Under the pieces are notes generated by a model, which saw only the letters and a program-made list of their open reading frames with translations, was not told the origin of the DNA and made no database searches. Both the position numbers and the translations under genes were made by a program. From Deltaproteobacteria bacterium (GTDB taxonomy: Bacteria > Desulfobacterota > Desulfarculia > Desulfarculales > Desulfarculaceae), in assembly GCA_021811275.1 (NCBI GenBank), contig JAJZPI010000024.1, forward strand, positions 1 through 32,977: a DNA stretch of 32,977 bases, read 5' to 3'. Shown piece by piece: positions 8,361-16,142 of the stretch (within the stretch, counting starts at the first letter, position 1; every line of letters begins with the position of its first letter).

Positions 8361-8491
8361 CCCCAGCCAACAAGCTGGCTGGGGACCCCGAAGGAGGGCC
8401 CGCCGAGCGCGCAAGCGCCCGCGAGGCAGGGCAAAACCGGGGGTCCCCCCAAAGCTTTCTTGGTGGGGTCGAACCACGCTTTTGCCCTGCC
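8361..8491 (+). repeat. Dispersed two-hairpin repeat, copy B
   Basis: The first hairpin is CCCCAGCCA (8361-8369), 6-nt loop, TGGCTGGGG (8376-8384), a perfect 9-bp stem. The second is GGCAGGGCAAAA (8425-8436) with TTTTGCCCTGCC (8480-8491), a perfect 12-bp stem enclosing a GGGGGTCCCCCC palindrome (8439-8450) and the GAACCACG block. It begins 133 bp upstream of paralogue 1 and ends 11 bp from the stop codon of paralogue 2, where it could terminate or protect the minus-strand operon transcript. Copy A at 68-190 matches in both blocks, in the opposite orientation. Confidence 0.7.
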
Positions 8492-8502
8492 GGTCGGCGA
8501 GA

Positions 8503-9537
8503 TCAAAGCCATGGACGTCTTTGATCGCATATTGGCATAAGGCTTTCCCAGTCCTTTTTGGCCAAGGCCATGATTTGCCTGGACCGATCGAAGGCGATCT
8601 GGGCGCTTTCCCAGCCGGGGCGATGGGACATGCGTTGCATGAGCAGGCCGTCGTCGTCGAACCAGCGGGGCAGCAGGCCGCCGAAGAAATAGCCGCGCCG
8701 GCGCAGTTCCGCCACCGCCCAGCCCACCCAGGGCCGGGTGAGGATCAACCGGACCTGGAAGACCACCACGCCTTTTTCCTGGGCGCGGCGTTCATTCTCC
8801 GTGAGGGCTGCCGCGAAGTCTTCCCCGATCTCCCGCACCCCGAGCCTGGTGACCTGGGCGAATTCGAAGATCGAGGCTTCGATGGCGGTGGACAACCCGG
8901 CGGGCGGCTCCCCTTTAGCCGGCAACAGGCGGCGCTGGTCGTCCAGTCCGGCGTAAAGCGAGCGCATGCCCTCGTCGTAGACCTCGGGCAGAAAGACCTC
9001 GTGGGGCCGCGTGTGCAGGGTCTTGAAGTCCAGCAGCGCCGACACCCGTCCGCTCGCAGAGCCCTCCTTGGCATAGGCCGCCGCGGGCATGAGGTCCATC
9101 TCAAGGGCATGGGTGGTCCAGCCCTGGCTGTGGCACATTTTTTGGGAGAATACGTGGTTGCATACCGGCTCGCCGAAAATGGCCTGGCCATCTGACCGGT
9201 CCCGCAGGATTTTCTCGCCGTGGGCGACCATCTTGGTGAAGATGCCCGCCCCGCCGCGATAGTCCGGGTGCACCACCCCGGAGCCTGATTCCCAGGTGCC
9301 CTGGTAGTGCGCCGAGTGGAACAGGGCGTTATGTCCCACGATGTCGCCCTTGGGCGTGCGGGCCACGCTGGAGAGGACCCCCCCGGCGGCGTTCTCCCGC
9401 CTGAGCAGACCGGCGTCGATGAAGGTGCGGATGGGATAGCCATTGCCATAGACCAGTTTGAACAGACCGGCCACGCCCTCCGCGTCCTCGGGGCGGAAGA
9501 TATCTATCTTCCAGGTCTGTCCGGGTTCGATGCTCAT
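8503..9537 (-). CDS. GNAT-like acyltransferase paralogue 2
   Basis: Encodes 344 residues. The ATG at 9537 overlaps the transporter stop by 4 bp (ATGA), which fixes the start and implies translational coupling; the frame stays open upstream but that part is the transporter gene read in another frame. It closely parallels paralogue 1: R-P-E-D-A-E-G-V-A near the N-terminus, S-S-V-A-R-T-P-K-G-D-I-V-G-H, a Y-R-G-G-A-G-I loop at the acetyl-CoA pyrophosphate position (closer to the GNAT consensus than in the other two paralogues), F-G-E-P-V-C-N-H, and the C-terminal G-Y-F-F-G-G-L-L-P-R-W-F-D and L-L-M-Q-R. This is probably the last gene of the operon that starts at 13209. Substrate is unknown. The repeat element follows its stop codon. 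Confidence 0.78.
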   Translation of the reverse strand: MSIEPGQTWKIDIFRPEDAEGVAGLFKLVYGNGYPIRTFIDAGLLRRENAAGGVLSSVARTPKGDIVGHNALFHSAHYQGTWESGSGVVHPDYRGGAGIFTKMVAHGEKILRDRSDGQAIFGEPVCNHVFSQKMCHSQGWTTHALEMDLMPAAAYAKEGSASGRVSALLDFKTLHTRPHEVFLPEVYDEGMRSLYAGLDDQRRLLPAKGEPPAGLSTAIEASIFEFAQVTRLGVREIGEDFAAALTENERRAQEKGVVVFQVRLILTRPWVGWAVAELRRRGYFFGGLLPRWFDDDGLLMQRMSHRPGWESAQIAFDRSRQIMALAKKDWESLMPICDQRRPWL

Positions 9538-10760
9538 GCGGGGCCTTCCTCCTTTCCGGCATCCCCGTGGACGGGGACGGCGGCGGCTAGCGGGATCGCC
9601 AGCAAGGCGCAGAGGCACAGGCAGGCGCAGATCACGAACAGGGCGCCGTAAGTCCAGCCTGCCACCACCCAGCCGGCGAACAGGGGTCCCATGAATAGGC
9701 CGGCCTGGAACATCAGCATGCCCAGGTTGGCGTTCATGGCGCGCATGGCTGGGGGTGAGATGTCGAAGATGATGGCGTTGAAAAGAGGCATGGCGCCACC
9801 CAGGCCCAGGCCCAGGGCCATGGCCGCCGGCCACAGCCAGGATTCGTCCCGGGCCGCGGCCAGGAGAAGGTAGGCCGCCACCAACAAGGCCAAGGCCACG
9901 GCAAGTAGCCGGCGCTTGGAATAGCGGTCGAAGGCGCGGCCAAAGAAAACCCGCACTCCCAGCTCGCAGACGGTGTTTACCGTGAAGAACCAGCCCGCGT
10001 TGGCCATGCCCAGCTTGCGGGCGTAGGTTTCCACATAGAAAAAAACCGGGGCGAAAGCGGTGAAGACCAGAAGGGAGGCCGTCAAAAGCAAAAACAAGGG
10101 CTGGTTGCGCAGGCTTTGACGCAGTTGGGCCAGCCCCGGCAAACGACGCCCTCCCTCTTGTTGGCCAAGATTGGAGGGCAGGAGGAACAGCAGGGGCAGG
10201 CTTAAGCCCAGCACCAAAGCGGTGAGGTTGAGCACGGGCAGAAAACCGCCCAGGTGCTGGGCGGCGATCACCGCCAGGGGCGGCACCACCGCGAAGGGCA
10301 GCACCAGGATGATGCCCAGAACCCCGAAGGCCTCGCCGCTGCGCTGCGGAGGGATGACCGCAACCGCCGCCGCGGTCAGGCCCGTGATCATCGCCACGTA
10401 AGCCAGGCCATGCAGGCAACGCACGAGCAGCAGCGGCCAGGGCGAGGCCGCCAGGTTGTACATGAGCAGCATGACCGCCGAGCCCAGGCAACCCCAAATA
10501 ATCCAGCGCCGGGCGTTGGCCGCGGTGATGACCGGGCTCAGGGCCGGTCTGACCAGCAGCCCGATAAAGGCCAGGGAGCTTATCAAGGGGCCTTGCCAGG
10601 AAGCCGGCACGCCCAGGGAGTTCAGGTAGCCTTGGAATTGGAAGAACACGGTCATATTGCAGTTGCTGAGGAAAGAAACCGTGTTGACGATGATGAAAGG
10701 GATGGTCCAGAGGGGCGGCGGGGATGCCTGGCCGTCCGGCCGCCGTTCGTAACTGGGCAT
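9534..10760 (-). CDS. Major facilitator superfamily transporter
   Basis: Encodes 408 residues, with about 12 hydrophobic helices. AGGAGG is well placed before the ATG at 10760. The helix 2-3 loop is not the classical GxLaDrxGrr signature, but the second-half equivalent, F-F-G-R-A-F-D-R-Y-S-K-R-R, is clear near residue 275. The family moves small solutes or drugs across the inner membrane by proton coupling, as uptake or efflux. The aminotransferase gene ends 8 bp upstream, and the GNAT-like gene overlaps the 3' end by 4 bp, so this is an operon member. Context suggests export of a product made by the neighbouring transferases, but that is inference; uptake is equally possible. Confidence 0.85.
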   Translation of the reverse strand: MPSYERRPDGQASPPPLWTIPFIIVNTVSFLSNCNMTVFFQFQGYLNSLGVPASWQGPLISSLAFIGLLVRPALSPVITAANARRWIIWGCLGSAVMLLMYNLAASPWPLLLVRCLHGLAYVAMITGLTAAAVAVIPPQRSGEAFGVLGIILVLPFAVVPPLAVIAAQHLGGFLPVLNLTALVLGLSLPLLFLLPSNLGQQEGGRRLPGLAQLRQSLRNQPLFLLLTASLLVFTAFAPVFFYVETYARKLGMANAGWFFTVNTVCELGVRVFFGRAFDRYSKRRLLAVALALLVAAYLLLAAARDESWLWPAAMALGLGLGGAMPLFNAIIFDISPPAMRAMNANLGMLMFQAGLFMGPLFAGWVVAGWTYGALFVICACLCLCALLAIPLAAAVPVHGDAGKEEGPA

Positions 10761-10768
10761 GGGGCCTC

Positions 10769-11896
10769 CTAAAGGATTTTCTTGAGGCCCTGCACAAAGG
10801 CCTCCATGGCCGGGTGCAGCCCGATGCTGATGCGGATCCAGTTGGGGAAACGAAAGCCGGTCATGGAGCGTATCATGATCCCCTGGGCCATGAGGCGGCG
10901 GTAGGCTAGGGTGTCGCTCATGGGAAGGCGGGCCATGACGAAGCAGCCTTCGCCGGCCTGCACGGCGAGCCCCAGGCCGGTTAATTCTCGCGCCAGGTAG
11001 GCCTTTTCCCGCCGCACCAGCTCGCGGGTGGCCGCGACGTGCGCGTCGGCGTCCTCCATCGTGGCCAGGGCGGCCTCCTGGGCCAGGGTGTTGACCGAGT
11101 AGACCACGCAGGTGCGCCGCATGACCTCGACCACCTCCAGGCTGCCGGCCAGATAGCCGATGCGCAGGCCGGCCAAGGCGAACATCTTGGAGAAGGTGCG
11201 GAACACGACCAGATTGGGATACTCCTTGAGAAGCTTCAAGCCGTCGGGAAAGGCGGGGTCCTCCGCGAACTCGCAGTAGGCTTCGTCCACGACCACGATC
11301 TGGCGGCCGTCCAGGCAGTCCAAAAAACGGCGCAGTCTGGCTTCATCCCACCAGGTTCCGGTGGGGTTGTTGGGGTTGCAGATGAAGACGATTTTGGTGC
11401 GCCCGTCGATGAGGGAAAGCAGGCCCTCGTCGTCGAAACCGAAGTCCTTCAGGGGGGCGAGCCTGGCTTCGAAGCCGGAGAAGGTGGCCACCCATTCGTA
11501 GACTGCGAAGGTCTTGTCGGCGGTTACGATGTTGTCGCCGGATTCGCAGAAGGCCTTGATGGCGAAGGTGATGACTTCGTTGGCGCCGTTGCCCACCAGA
11601 AACTGTTCCGGGTCCAGGCCGAAGCGCTCGGCCAGCCTCAGGCGCAGGTAGTAGGCATCGCCGCTGGGATAGAGGGAGGCTCGGGGCGGCGGAAAGCCCG
11701 CGATGACCGTCCGCGCCCGGGGCGAGGGCCCCAGGGGGTTTTCGTTGTTGTTGAGCCGGTAAAGGTGATCCACCCGGTAGGTGCGCATGAGTTCCGGGTC
11801 GGGCTTGGAGGGCACGTAGGCCTCGAAGCTCTTGACGTAGGCCGGGACCAGCCGGGTAAGGTCCGGCTGCCTGCCTGAAACCGCCAGTGAGCTCAA
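10769..11896 (-). CDS. HisC-family pyridoxal-phosphate aminotransferase
   Basis: Encodes 375 residues. The start is TTG at 11896, overlapping the stop of the previous gene, with GGAAGG a few bases upstream. It is a class I/II fold type I aminotransferase: N-E-N-P-L-G-P-S-P (51-59), a G-N-G-A-N-E motif for the PLP phosphate (102-107), C-N-P-N-N-P-T-G (173-180), V-V-D-E-A-Y (202-207) and the Schiff-base lysine in T-F-S-K-M-F-A-L-A-G-L-R-I-G-Y (Lys237). These match histidinol-phosphate aminotransferase and relatives, including the CobD threonine-phosphate decarboxylase branch. No other histidine or cobalamin gene is nearby. The partners are acyltransferase-like proteins and an MFS transporter, so a specialised amino-acid or amine substrate is more likely than histidine synthesis. 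Confidence 0.85.
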   Translation of the reverse strand: MSSLAVSGRQPDLTRLVPAYVKSFEAYVPSKPDPELMRTYRVDHLYRLNNNENPLGPSPRARTVIAGFPPPRASLYPSGDAYYLRLRLAERFGLDPEQFLVGNGANEVITFAIKAFCESGDNIVTADKTFAVYEWVATFSGFEARLAPLKDFGFDDEGLLSLIDGRTKIVFICNPNNPTGTWWDEARLRRFLDCLDGRQIVVVDEAYCEFAEDPAFPDGLKLLKEYPNLVVFRTFSKMFALAGLRIGYLAGSLEVVEVMRRTCVVYSVNTLAQEAALATMEDADAHVAATRELVRREKAYLARELTGLGLAVQAGEGCFVMARLPMSDTLAYRRLMAQGIMIRSMTGFRFPNWIRISIGLHPAMEAFVQGLKKIL

Positions 11897-13209
11897 ATTG
11901 CCTTCCCCCGGTATTGGAAGATCAGCTCGTCGGCCTTGCCGGCGCAGGGCAGGAGCAGACGGGGCTCAAACCCCCGTTCCAAGAGCACCGGCATGAGATG
12001 TGCGTGCCAGGTCCGGCCCAGGTCCAGGGCCACATAGATGTTGGGGGTCTGCTCGCGCAGCATGAGTTGAACGTGCAGGTCCAGATTGGCCGGGACGTCC
12101 CGGCCGTCGACCATGGGGGTCAGGGTGACGTGGCCCTGGCTGTGGTCCATGTGGGCCGCCAAGACCGAATACTCGTCGCGGTGCTCGCCTTCATAGGCGG
12201 TGAGGTGGATGTCGCGGGGCAGAAAGAGCCGGTCGTAGGCCTGGCGCAGAAAGGGCTCGAGATCGGGGTGGCACCAGGCGCTCATGCCCGGGTCCTCGCG
12301 CAATTGGCGGTAGTAGTGGGGCCAGGGGGTGTGCGAGCCGTCGGGCCAACCGTAGTCCAGCTCGCCCAGGTACTCGAAGTAGTCCGGCGGCAGCTCGGCG
12401 GTGGGGTAGCGGCAGAGCAGGTTCAGGGCGTCGCTTTTGCCCACTCTCGCCAGGCAGGCCTCGACCAGCTGGGCGGCCATCGGGGAGCCCGCGGGCTGGC
12501 CGAAGAGGTAGGGGCCGTAGGAGCGCACGGTGGCCCCTCCGGCCGTTCGCCAGAGGAAGGCCCCGCCCAGTTGGCCGCGCTCGCCCGTGGCCAGCGCCGC
12601 GTGGTACTCTCCGCCGGCCACCATGTCCACCAGCTTGCCCGGCACCAGGAAGGCCGAAGGGTATTGCTGGCGTGGGTAAGCTGCGGCCAGCAGGTGGGCA
12701 AGCTCCTTGAGCTGGTCGGGACCGGCTTCGACCAACCGCCAACTTGCCAAGGGCGGGGGGGTCGGCGTGGCGGTCGGGGCCGGCGGGGGATAGGTCTTTT
12801 CCTTGACCAGGTTCAGGCTTAGACGCGAGCCGTCATACTCTTGCAAAAACAATCTGTCCACGGCCCGGGCCGCCAACACCAGGCCCAGCTGGTCCAGGCT
12901 GGACTCGTCGTTGGGGTCGAACTCGGTGGTCAGGTTGAAGTAGCGCAGTTCCATGCGCTTCCAAGGGCAGCGAAACTCCGCGCGCACGCAGTAGCCGCCG
13001 CCGTGCAGGCGCAGGGTGAAGCTGGTGCCGGGCTCGGCCAGGCGGGCCAGATAGGCGTAGACCTCCTCGGCGGCCAGGGTCAGCTTGAGCGCCTCGCTCC
13101 CGCCCAACCCCAGGGCCAGGGCGCCGTTTTCGGTGAAGCTGGTCACCAGGCGCACCAATTCCATGTCCAGGGGAAGGTTCACCTCCAGGGGTAGGTCGCT
13201 GCCGCTCAT
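11893..13209 (-). CDS. HATPase-like (RsbW-type) domain fused to a GNAT-like domain
   Basis: Encodes 438 residues, first gene of the minus-strand operon, with GAGGAG before the ATG at 13209. Residues about 10-135 resemble the anti-sigma-factor/serine kinase HATPase_c_2 domain (L-K-L-T-L-A-A-E-E-V, then G-G-G-Y-C-V-R-A-E, and the C-terminal R-L-S-L-N-L-V-K). The N-box position that normally carries the Mg-binding Asn appears to be Tyr (about residue 53), so catalysis is doubtful. A Pro/Thr-rich linker follows (about 140-154), then a roughly 280-residue GNAT-like part. Its end, G-F-E-P-R-L-L-L-P then G-K-A-D-E-L-I-F-Q, aligns with the C-terminal motif of the three stand-alone paralogues. It may be a sensor or scaffold for the operon's chemistry; function is unknown. 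Confidence 0.65.
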   Translation of the reverse strand: MSGSDLPLEVNLPLDMELVRLVTSFTENGALALGLGGSEALKLTLAAEEVYAYLARLAEPGTSFTLRLHGGGYCVRAEFRCPWKRMELRYFNLTTEFDPNDESSLDQLGLVLAARAVDRLFLQEYDGSRLSLNLVKEKTYPPPAPTATPTPPPLASWRLVEAGPDQLKELAHLLAAAYPRQQYPSAFLVPGKLVDMVAGGEYHAALATGERGQLGGAFLWRTAGGATVRSYGPYLFGQPAGSPMAAQLVEACLARVGKSDALNLLCRYPTAELPPDYFEYLGELDYGWPDGSHTPWPHYYRQLREDPGMSAWCHPDLEPFLRQAYDRLFLPRDIHLTAYEGEHRDEYSVLAAHMDHSQGHVTLTPMVDGRDVPANLDLHVQLMLREQTPNIYVALDLGRTWHAHLMPVLLERGFEPRLLLPCAGKADELIFQYRGKAI

Positions 13210-13265
13210 GGGGCTCCTCGCGCCCGTCGGCGACGGTGGGTTTTTCCATCGCCGGCCTGTTTGGT

Positions 13266-13294
13266 TTGCATTTGTCGAGTGATGATCCTATAAA
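13266..13294 (+). promoter_or_regulatory. Sigma-70-type promoter for the molybdenum hydroxylase operon
   Basis: TTGCAT (13266-13271), a 17-bp spacer and TATAAA (13289-13294) form a good housekeeping promoter facing the hydroxylase genes. The AT-rich patch is the only one in the divergent 123-bp gap between 13209 and 13333. Just downstream, CCGGT and ACCGG around 13304-13317 form a short hairpin in the leader. Confidence 0.6.
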
Positions 13295-13332
13295 TTATCA
13301 GCCCGGTCGCAAACCGGGGCAGCCCGAGGACC

Positions 13333-15660
13333 ATGGATGAACGTAGCATGAACCCACGCGGATTCCAAGACGGACGCAAGACGTCCAGGGACGGAGACCT
13401 GGCCAAGGCCCGTGGCCTGGAAATGTTCGCCGCCGACCGCTACGGGGCCGGTATGCTCTGGGCGGGGGTGAGGCGCGCGGGCGTGGCCCATGCCGCGATT
13501 GAGGGAGTGGACACCTCGCGGGCTCTGGCCGCGCCGGGAGTGGTGGCGGCGCTGACCCACGCCGACATCAAGGGCTCCAACCGCCAGGGGGTGATCCAGC
13601 GCGACCAGCCGGTGCTGGCCGACGACCGCGTGCGCCACCGCGGCGACGCGGTGGCCTTGGTGGTGGCCGAGACCCGGCAGGCCCTGGCCGCCGCGCTCGA
13701 GCTGATCTCCCTCCAACTAAGCGAGCTGCCGGCGGTCTTCGATCCGGACCAGGCCCTGGCCAAGGGCGCGCCCATAATCCACCCCGGCCACGCCGGCGGA
13801 AATCTGCTCCTGGGCGGCCGGGTTGAGACCGGCCGGGGCGAGGCCGTTCTGGCCGAGTGCGCGGCGATGGTGGAGGCCGAATACCGCCTTCCCTGGCAGG
13901 AGCACGCCTACCTGGAGACCGAGGCCGGCTGGGCCATCCAGGAGGACGACGGCCGCCTGATTATCGTCTCCTCCACCCAGACTCCGTTCCGTGACCGGCA
14001 GGAGGTGGCCGAGGCCCTGGGTCTGGACCCGGCCAGGCTGCGCATGATCGCGCCGCCCACCGGCGGGGCCTTCGGGGGCAAGGACGGCGTGAGCGTGCAA
14101 AGTCTGCTGGCTCTGGCCGCTCTGGCCTGTCCGGGGCGGCCGATCAAGATGTGGTGGAGCCGGGAGGAAAGCTTCCTGGCCAGCCCCAAGCGCCACCGGG
14201 CCCGTCTGCGCTACCGCCTGGGGGCCGACTCCCAGGGCCGTTTCCAGGCCCTGGCCGCCGAGATCGTCTACGATACCGGCCCCTATGATCACCTGGGCGG
14301 GGCGGTGCTCACCCTGGGCCTGGAGCACGCCGGCGGGCCCTACCGCATCCCCAACGCCCTGATCGAGGCCAGGGCGGTCTACACCAACAATCCGGTGTCA
14401 GGGGCCTTTCGCGGTTTCGGCGTGCCCCAGGTGGCGGCGGCCATGGAGATGACCGTGGACCTCCTGGCCGCCAAGCTGGGGCGCGACCCCCTGGACCTGC
14501 GCCGCCTTAACGCCGTGCGCCGAGGAGACATCATCGCTCCAGGGGTGACGTTGACCGGCTCCACGGAGATCGGCCAATGCCTGGACCGCCTGGAGGCCCA
14601 CGACCTGTGGCGGGGCCGCCGGGCCTGGAAGGAGGCCGCCGGCCCCTTCCAGCGCCGGGGGGTGGGGGTGGCGGCGGTAATGCACGCCGTGGGCTATGGC
14701 CCCATGGTGCCGGACGTCGGCAATGCCAAGATCGAGCTGGGCGCGGACGGCGTCTTCAGCCTCTTCTGCGGGGTGGTCGAAATGGGCCAGGGTAACTCCG
14801 CCACCTACGGCCTCTTGGCCGAAAGGGTGCTGGGGCAGGAGCCCGGTTCGGTGCGGCTGATCCAGCCCGACACCGACCGCTGCCTGCCCTCGGGCTCGGC
14901 CTCGGCCAGCCGCACCACCTTCACCTTCGGCAACGCCGTGCTGGGTGCGGCCACGCTCCTGCGGGAGCGGCTGCTGGCGCGGGCCGCCGACGCCCTGCTG
15001 GGAGTGGCCCCGGCTGAGATGGCGCTGCTGCCCGGCCGGGTGCGGCACCTGCCCACGGGCAAGGAGCTGCCCCTGGATCTGCTGGCCCGGCTGATGACCC
15101 CGGAGCAGCGGGTGGCCGTGCACCGCCACCGCGCGCCGGCCTCCACGCAACGGCCCAGCGCCGATCCGGTTTTGCAGATGCACGGCCTGCCCCACGAGGT
15201 ATTTTCTTTCGGGGCGGTATTGGCGGCGGTGGAGATCGACGAACTCACCGGCCGGCTGCGGGTGGAGCGCCTGATCACCGCCGTGGACTGCGGCGGCCTG
15301 ATCGACCCGCTCCTGGCCGAGCGCCAGGTGGAGGGGGCGGTGGTGCAGGGCCTGGGCTACGGCCTCTACGAGGAGTTCCTGGCCCGCGAGGGCCGGGTGT
15401 TAAGCCCGGACCTGGCTACCTACATTATCCCCACGGCCCTCGACGCGCCGGAGATGGAGACGGTCTTCGTGCCCGGCCATGAAGAGAGCGGACCCCTGGG
15501 CCTGAAGGGGGTGGGCGAGGTGGGGATAGACGGCCCCCTGCCGGCGCTGGCCAACGCCCTGCGCGACGCCGTGGGTGATTGCCCGCGCCGATTTCCGCTT
15601 ACCCCGGAGCGGGTGCTGGAGGCCCTGGCCGGGGCCGGTGAGAGAGGGGGGCGGCCATGA
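13333..15660 (+). CDS. Molybdenum hydroxylase large subunit (xanthine dehydrogenase family)
   Basis: Encodes 775 residues, with GAGGA 5 bp before the ATG. This is the molybdopterin subunit of a xanthine dehydrogenase/aldehyde oxidase-type enzyme, which hydroxylates an N-heterocycle, aldehyde or aromatic substrate with water as oxygen source. Visible signatures are the G-G-A-F-G-G-K cofactor loop, G-A-F-R-G-F-G-V-P-Q (357-366), the G-Q-G loop in V-E-M-G-Q-G-N, and K-G-V-G-E with the likely catalytic Glu729. It overlaps the iron-sulfur gene by 4 bp (ATGA). The order large subunit, FeS, FAD differs from E. coli xdhABC. There is no XdhC-like maturation gene in the window and substrate cannot be assigned. 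The operon diverges from the aminotransferase/transporter operon, which may share its regulation. Confidence 0.88.
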   Translation: MDERSMNPRGFQDGRKTSRDGDLAKARGLEMFAADRYGAGMLWAGVRRAGVAHAAIEGVDTSRALAAPGVVAALTHADIKGSNRQGVIQRDQPVLADDRVRHRGDAVALVVAETRQALAAALELISLQLSELPAVFDPDQALAKGAPIIHPGHAGGNLLLGGRVETGRGEAVLAECAAMVEAEYRLPWQEHAYLETEAGWAIQEDDGRLIIVSSTQTPFRDRQEVAEALGLDPARLRMIAPPTGGAFGGKDGVSVQSLLALAALACPGRPIKMWWSREESFLASPKRHRARLRYRLGADSQGRFQALAAEIVYDTGPYDHLGGAVLTLGLEHAGGPYRIPNALIEARAVYTNNPVSGAFRGFGVPQVAAAMEMTVDLLAAKLGRDPLDLRRLNAVRRGDIIAPGVTLTGSTEIGQCLDRLEAHDLWRGRRAWKEAAGPFQRRGVGVAAVMHAVGYGPMVPDVGNAKIELGADGVFSLFCGVVEMGQGNSATYGLLAERVLGQEPGSVRLIQPDTDRCLPSGSASASRTTFTFGNAVLGAATLLRERLLARAADALLGVAPAEMALLPGRVRHLPTGKELPLDLLARLMTPEQRVAVHRHRAPASTQRPSADPVLQMHGLPHEVFSFGAVLAAVEIDELTGRLRVERLITAVDCGGLIDPLLAERQVEGAVVQGLGYGLYEEFLAREGRVLSPDLATYIIPTALDAPEMETVFVPGHEESGPLGLKGVGEVGIDGPLPALANALRDAVGDCPRRFPLTPERVLEALAGAGERGGRP

Positions 15661-16142
15661 GGATCAACTTTGTCTTGAACGGCGAGCCCCGCCGGGTCGA
15701 GTGCGACCCCGATCGCCGGGTGGTGGACCTCTTGCGCGAGGAACTGGGGCTGACCGGCGTCAAGGAAGCTTGCGGGGCAGGCGAGTGCGGCGCCTGCACG
15801 GTGCTGGTGGACGGCCAGGCCCGGCTCTCCTGCCTGATGCTGGCGGCGCAGCTCGAAGGCCGGGAGCTGACCACCATCGAGGGGCTGGCCGCCGCCGGCC
15901 AAACCCTTGATCCCCTGCCCGCGTCCTTCGTCGAGACCGGTGCGGTGCAGTGCGGCTTTTGCACACCGGGCATGGTGCTCTCGGCGCGGGCGCTGCTGGA
16001 GCGCGCGCCCGCGCCCAGCCGCCGGGAGATACGCCAGGGACTGAGCGGCAACCTCTGCCGCTGCACCGGCTACCAGAAGATCATCGATGCGGTGGAGCTC
16101 GCCGCGGCGCGGGGGAGGGGAGACGAACCGTGGCCAAGGTGA
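15657..16142 (+). CDS. Molybdenum hydroxylase [2Fe-2S] subunit
   Basis: Encodes 161 residues, typical length. The N-terminal plant-type ferredoxin domain has Cys39, Cys44, Cys47 and Cys59 for the first [2Fe-2S] cluster. The C-terminal helical domain has Cys99, Cys102, Cys134 and Cys136 (C-G-F-C-T-P-G and L-C-R-C-T-G-Y) for the second. All eight ligands are present. It passes electrons from the molybdenum centre in the large subunit to FAD. The start overlaps the large-subunit stop (ATGA), and the next gene begins inside its 3' end, so the three subunits are translationally coupled. Residues fit the CoxS/XdhC(FeS)/HbaB group without distinguishing the substrate. Confidence 0.93.
   Translation: MRINFVLNGEPRRVECDPDRRVVDLLREELGLTGVKEACGAGECGACTVLVDGQARLSCLMLAAQLEGRELTTIEGLAAAGQTLDPLPASFVETGAVQCGFCTPGMVLSARALLERAPAPSRREIRQGLSGNLCRCTGYQKIIDAVELAAARGRGDEPWPR

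Noticed and set aside
8361-8491. CRISPR or insertion-sequence remnant
   Set aside because: There is no regular repeat-spacer pattern, no target-site duplication and no transposase fragment; the paired blocks fit a REP-like hairpin element better.
9538-10797. N-terminal extension of GNAT-like paralogue 2, giving a 764-codon frame
   Set aside because: That stretch is the MFS transporter gene read in another frame. The paralogue's real start is at 9537, overlapping the transporter stop.
10769-11896. Assignment as hisC of histidine biosynthesis
   Set aside because: Motifs fit the family, but no other his gene is present and the operon partners are acyltransferase-like proteins and a transporter, so the specific name is not supported.
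11039-12822. Plus-strand open frames opposite the aminotransferase and fusion genes
   Set aside because: Their products are Gly/Gln/Val-rich antisense translations without motifs; the minus-strand genes have clear PLP and overlapping-start evidence.
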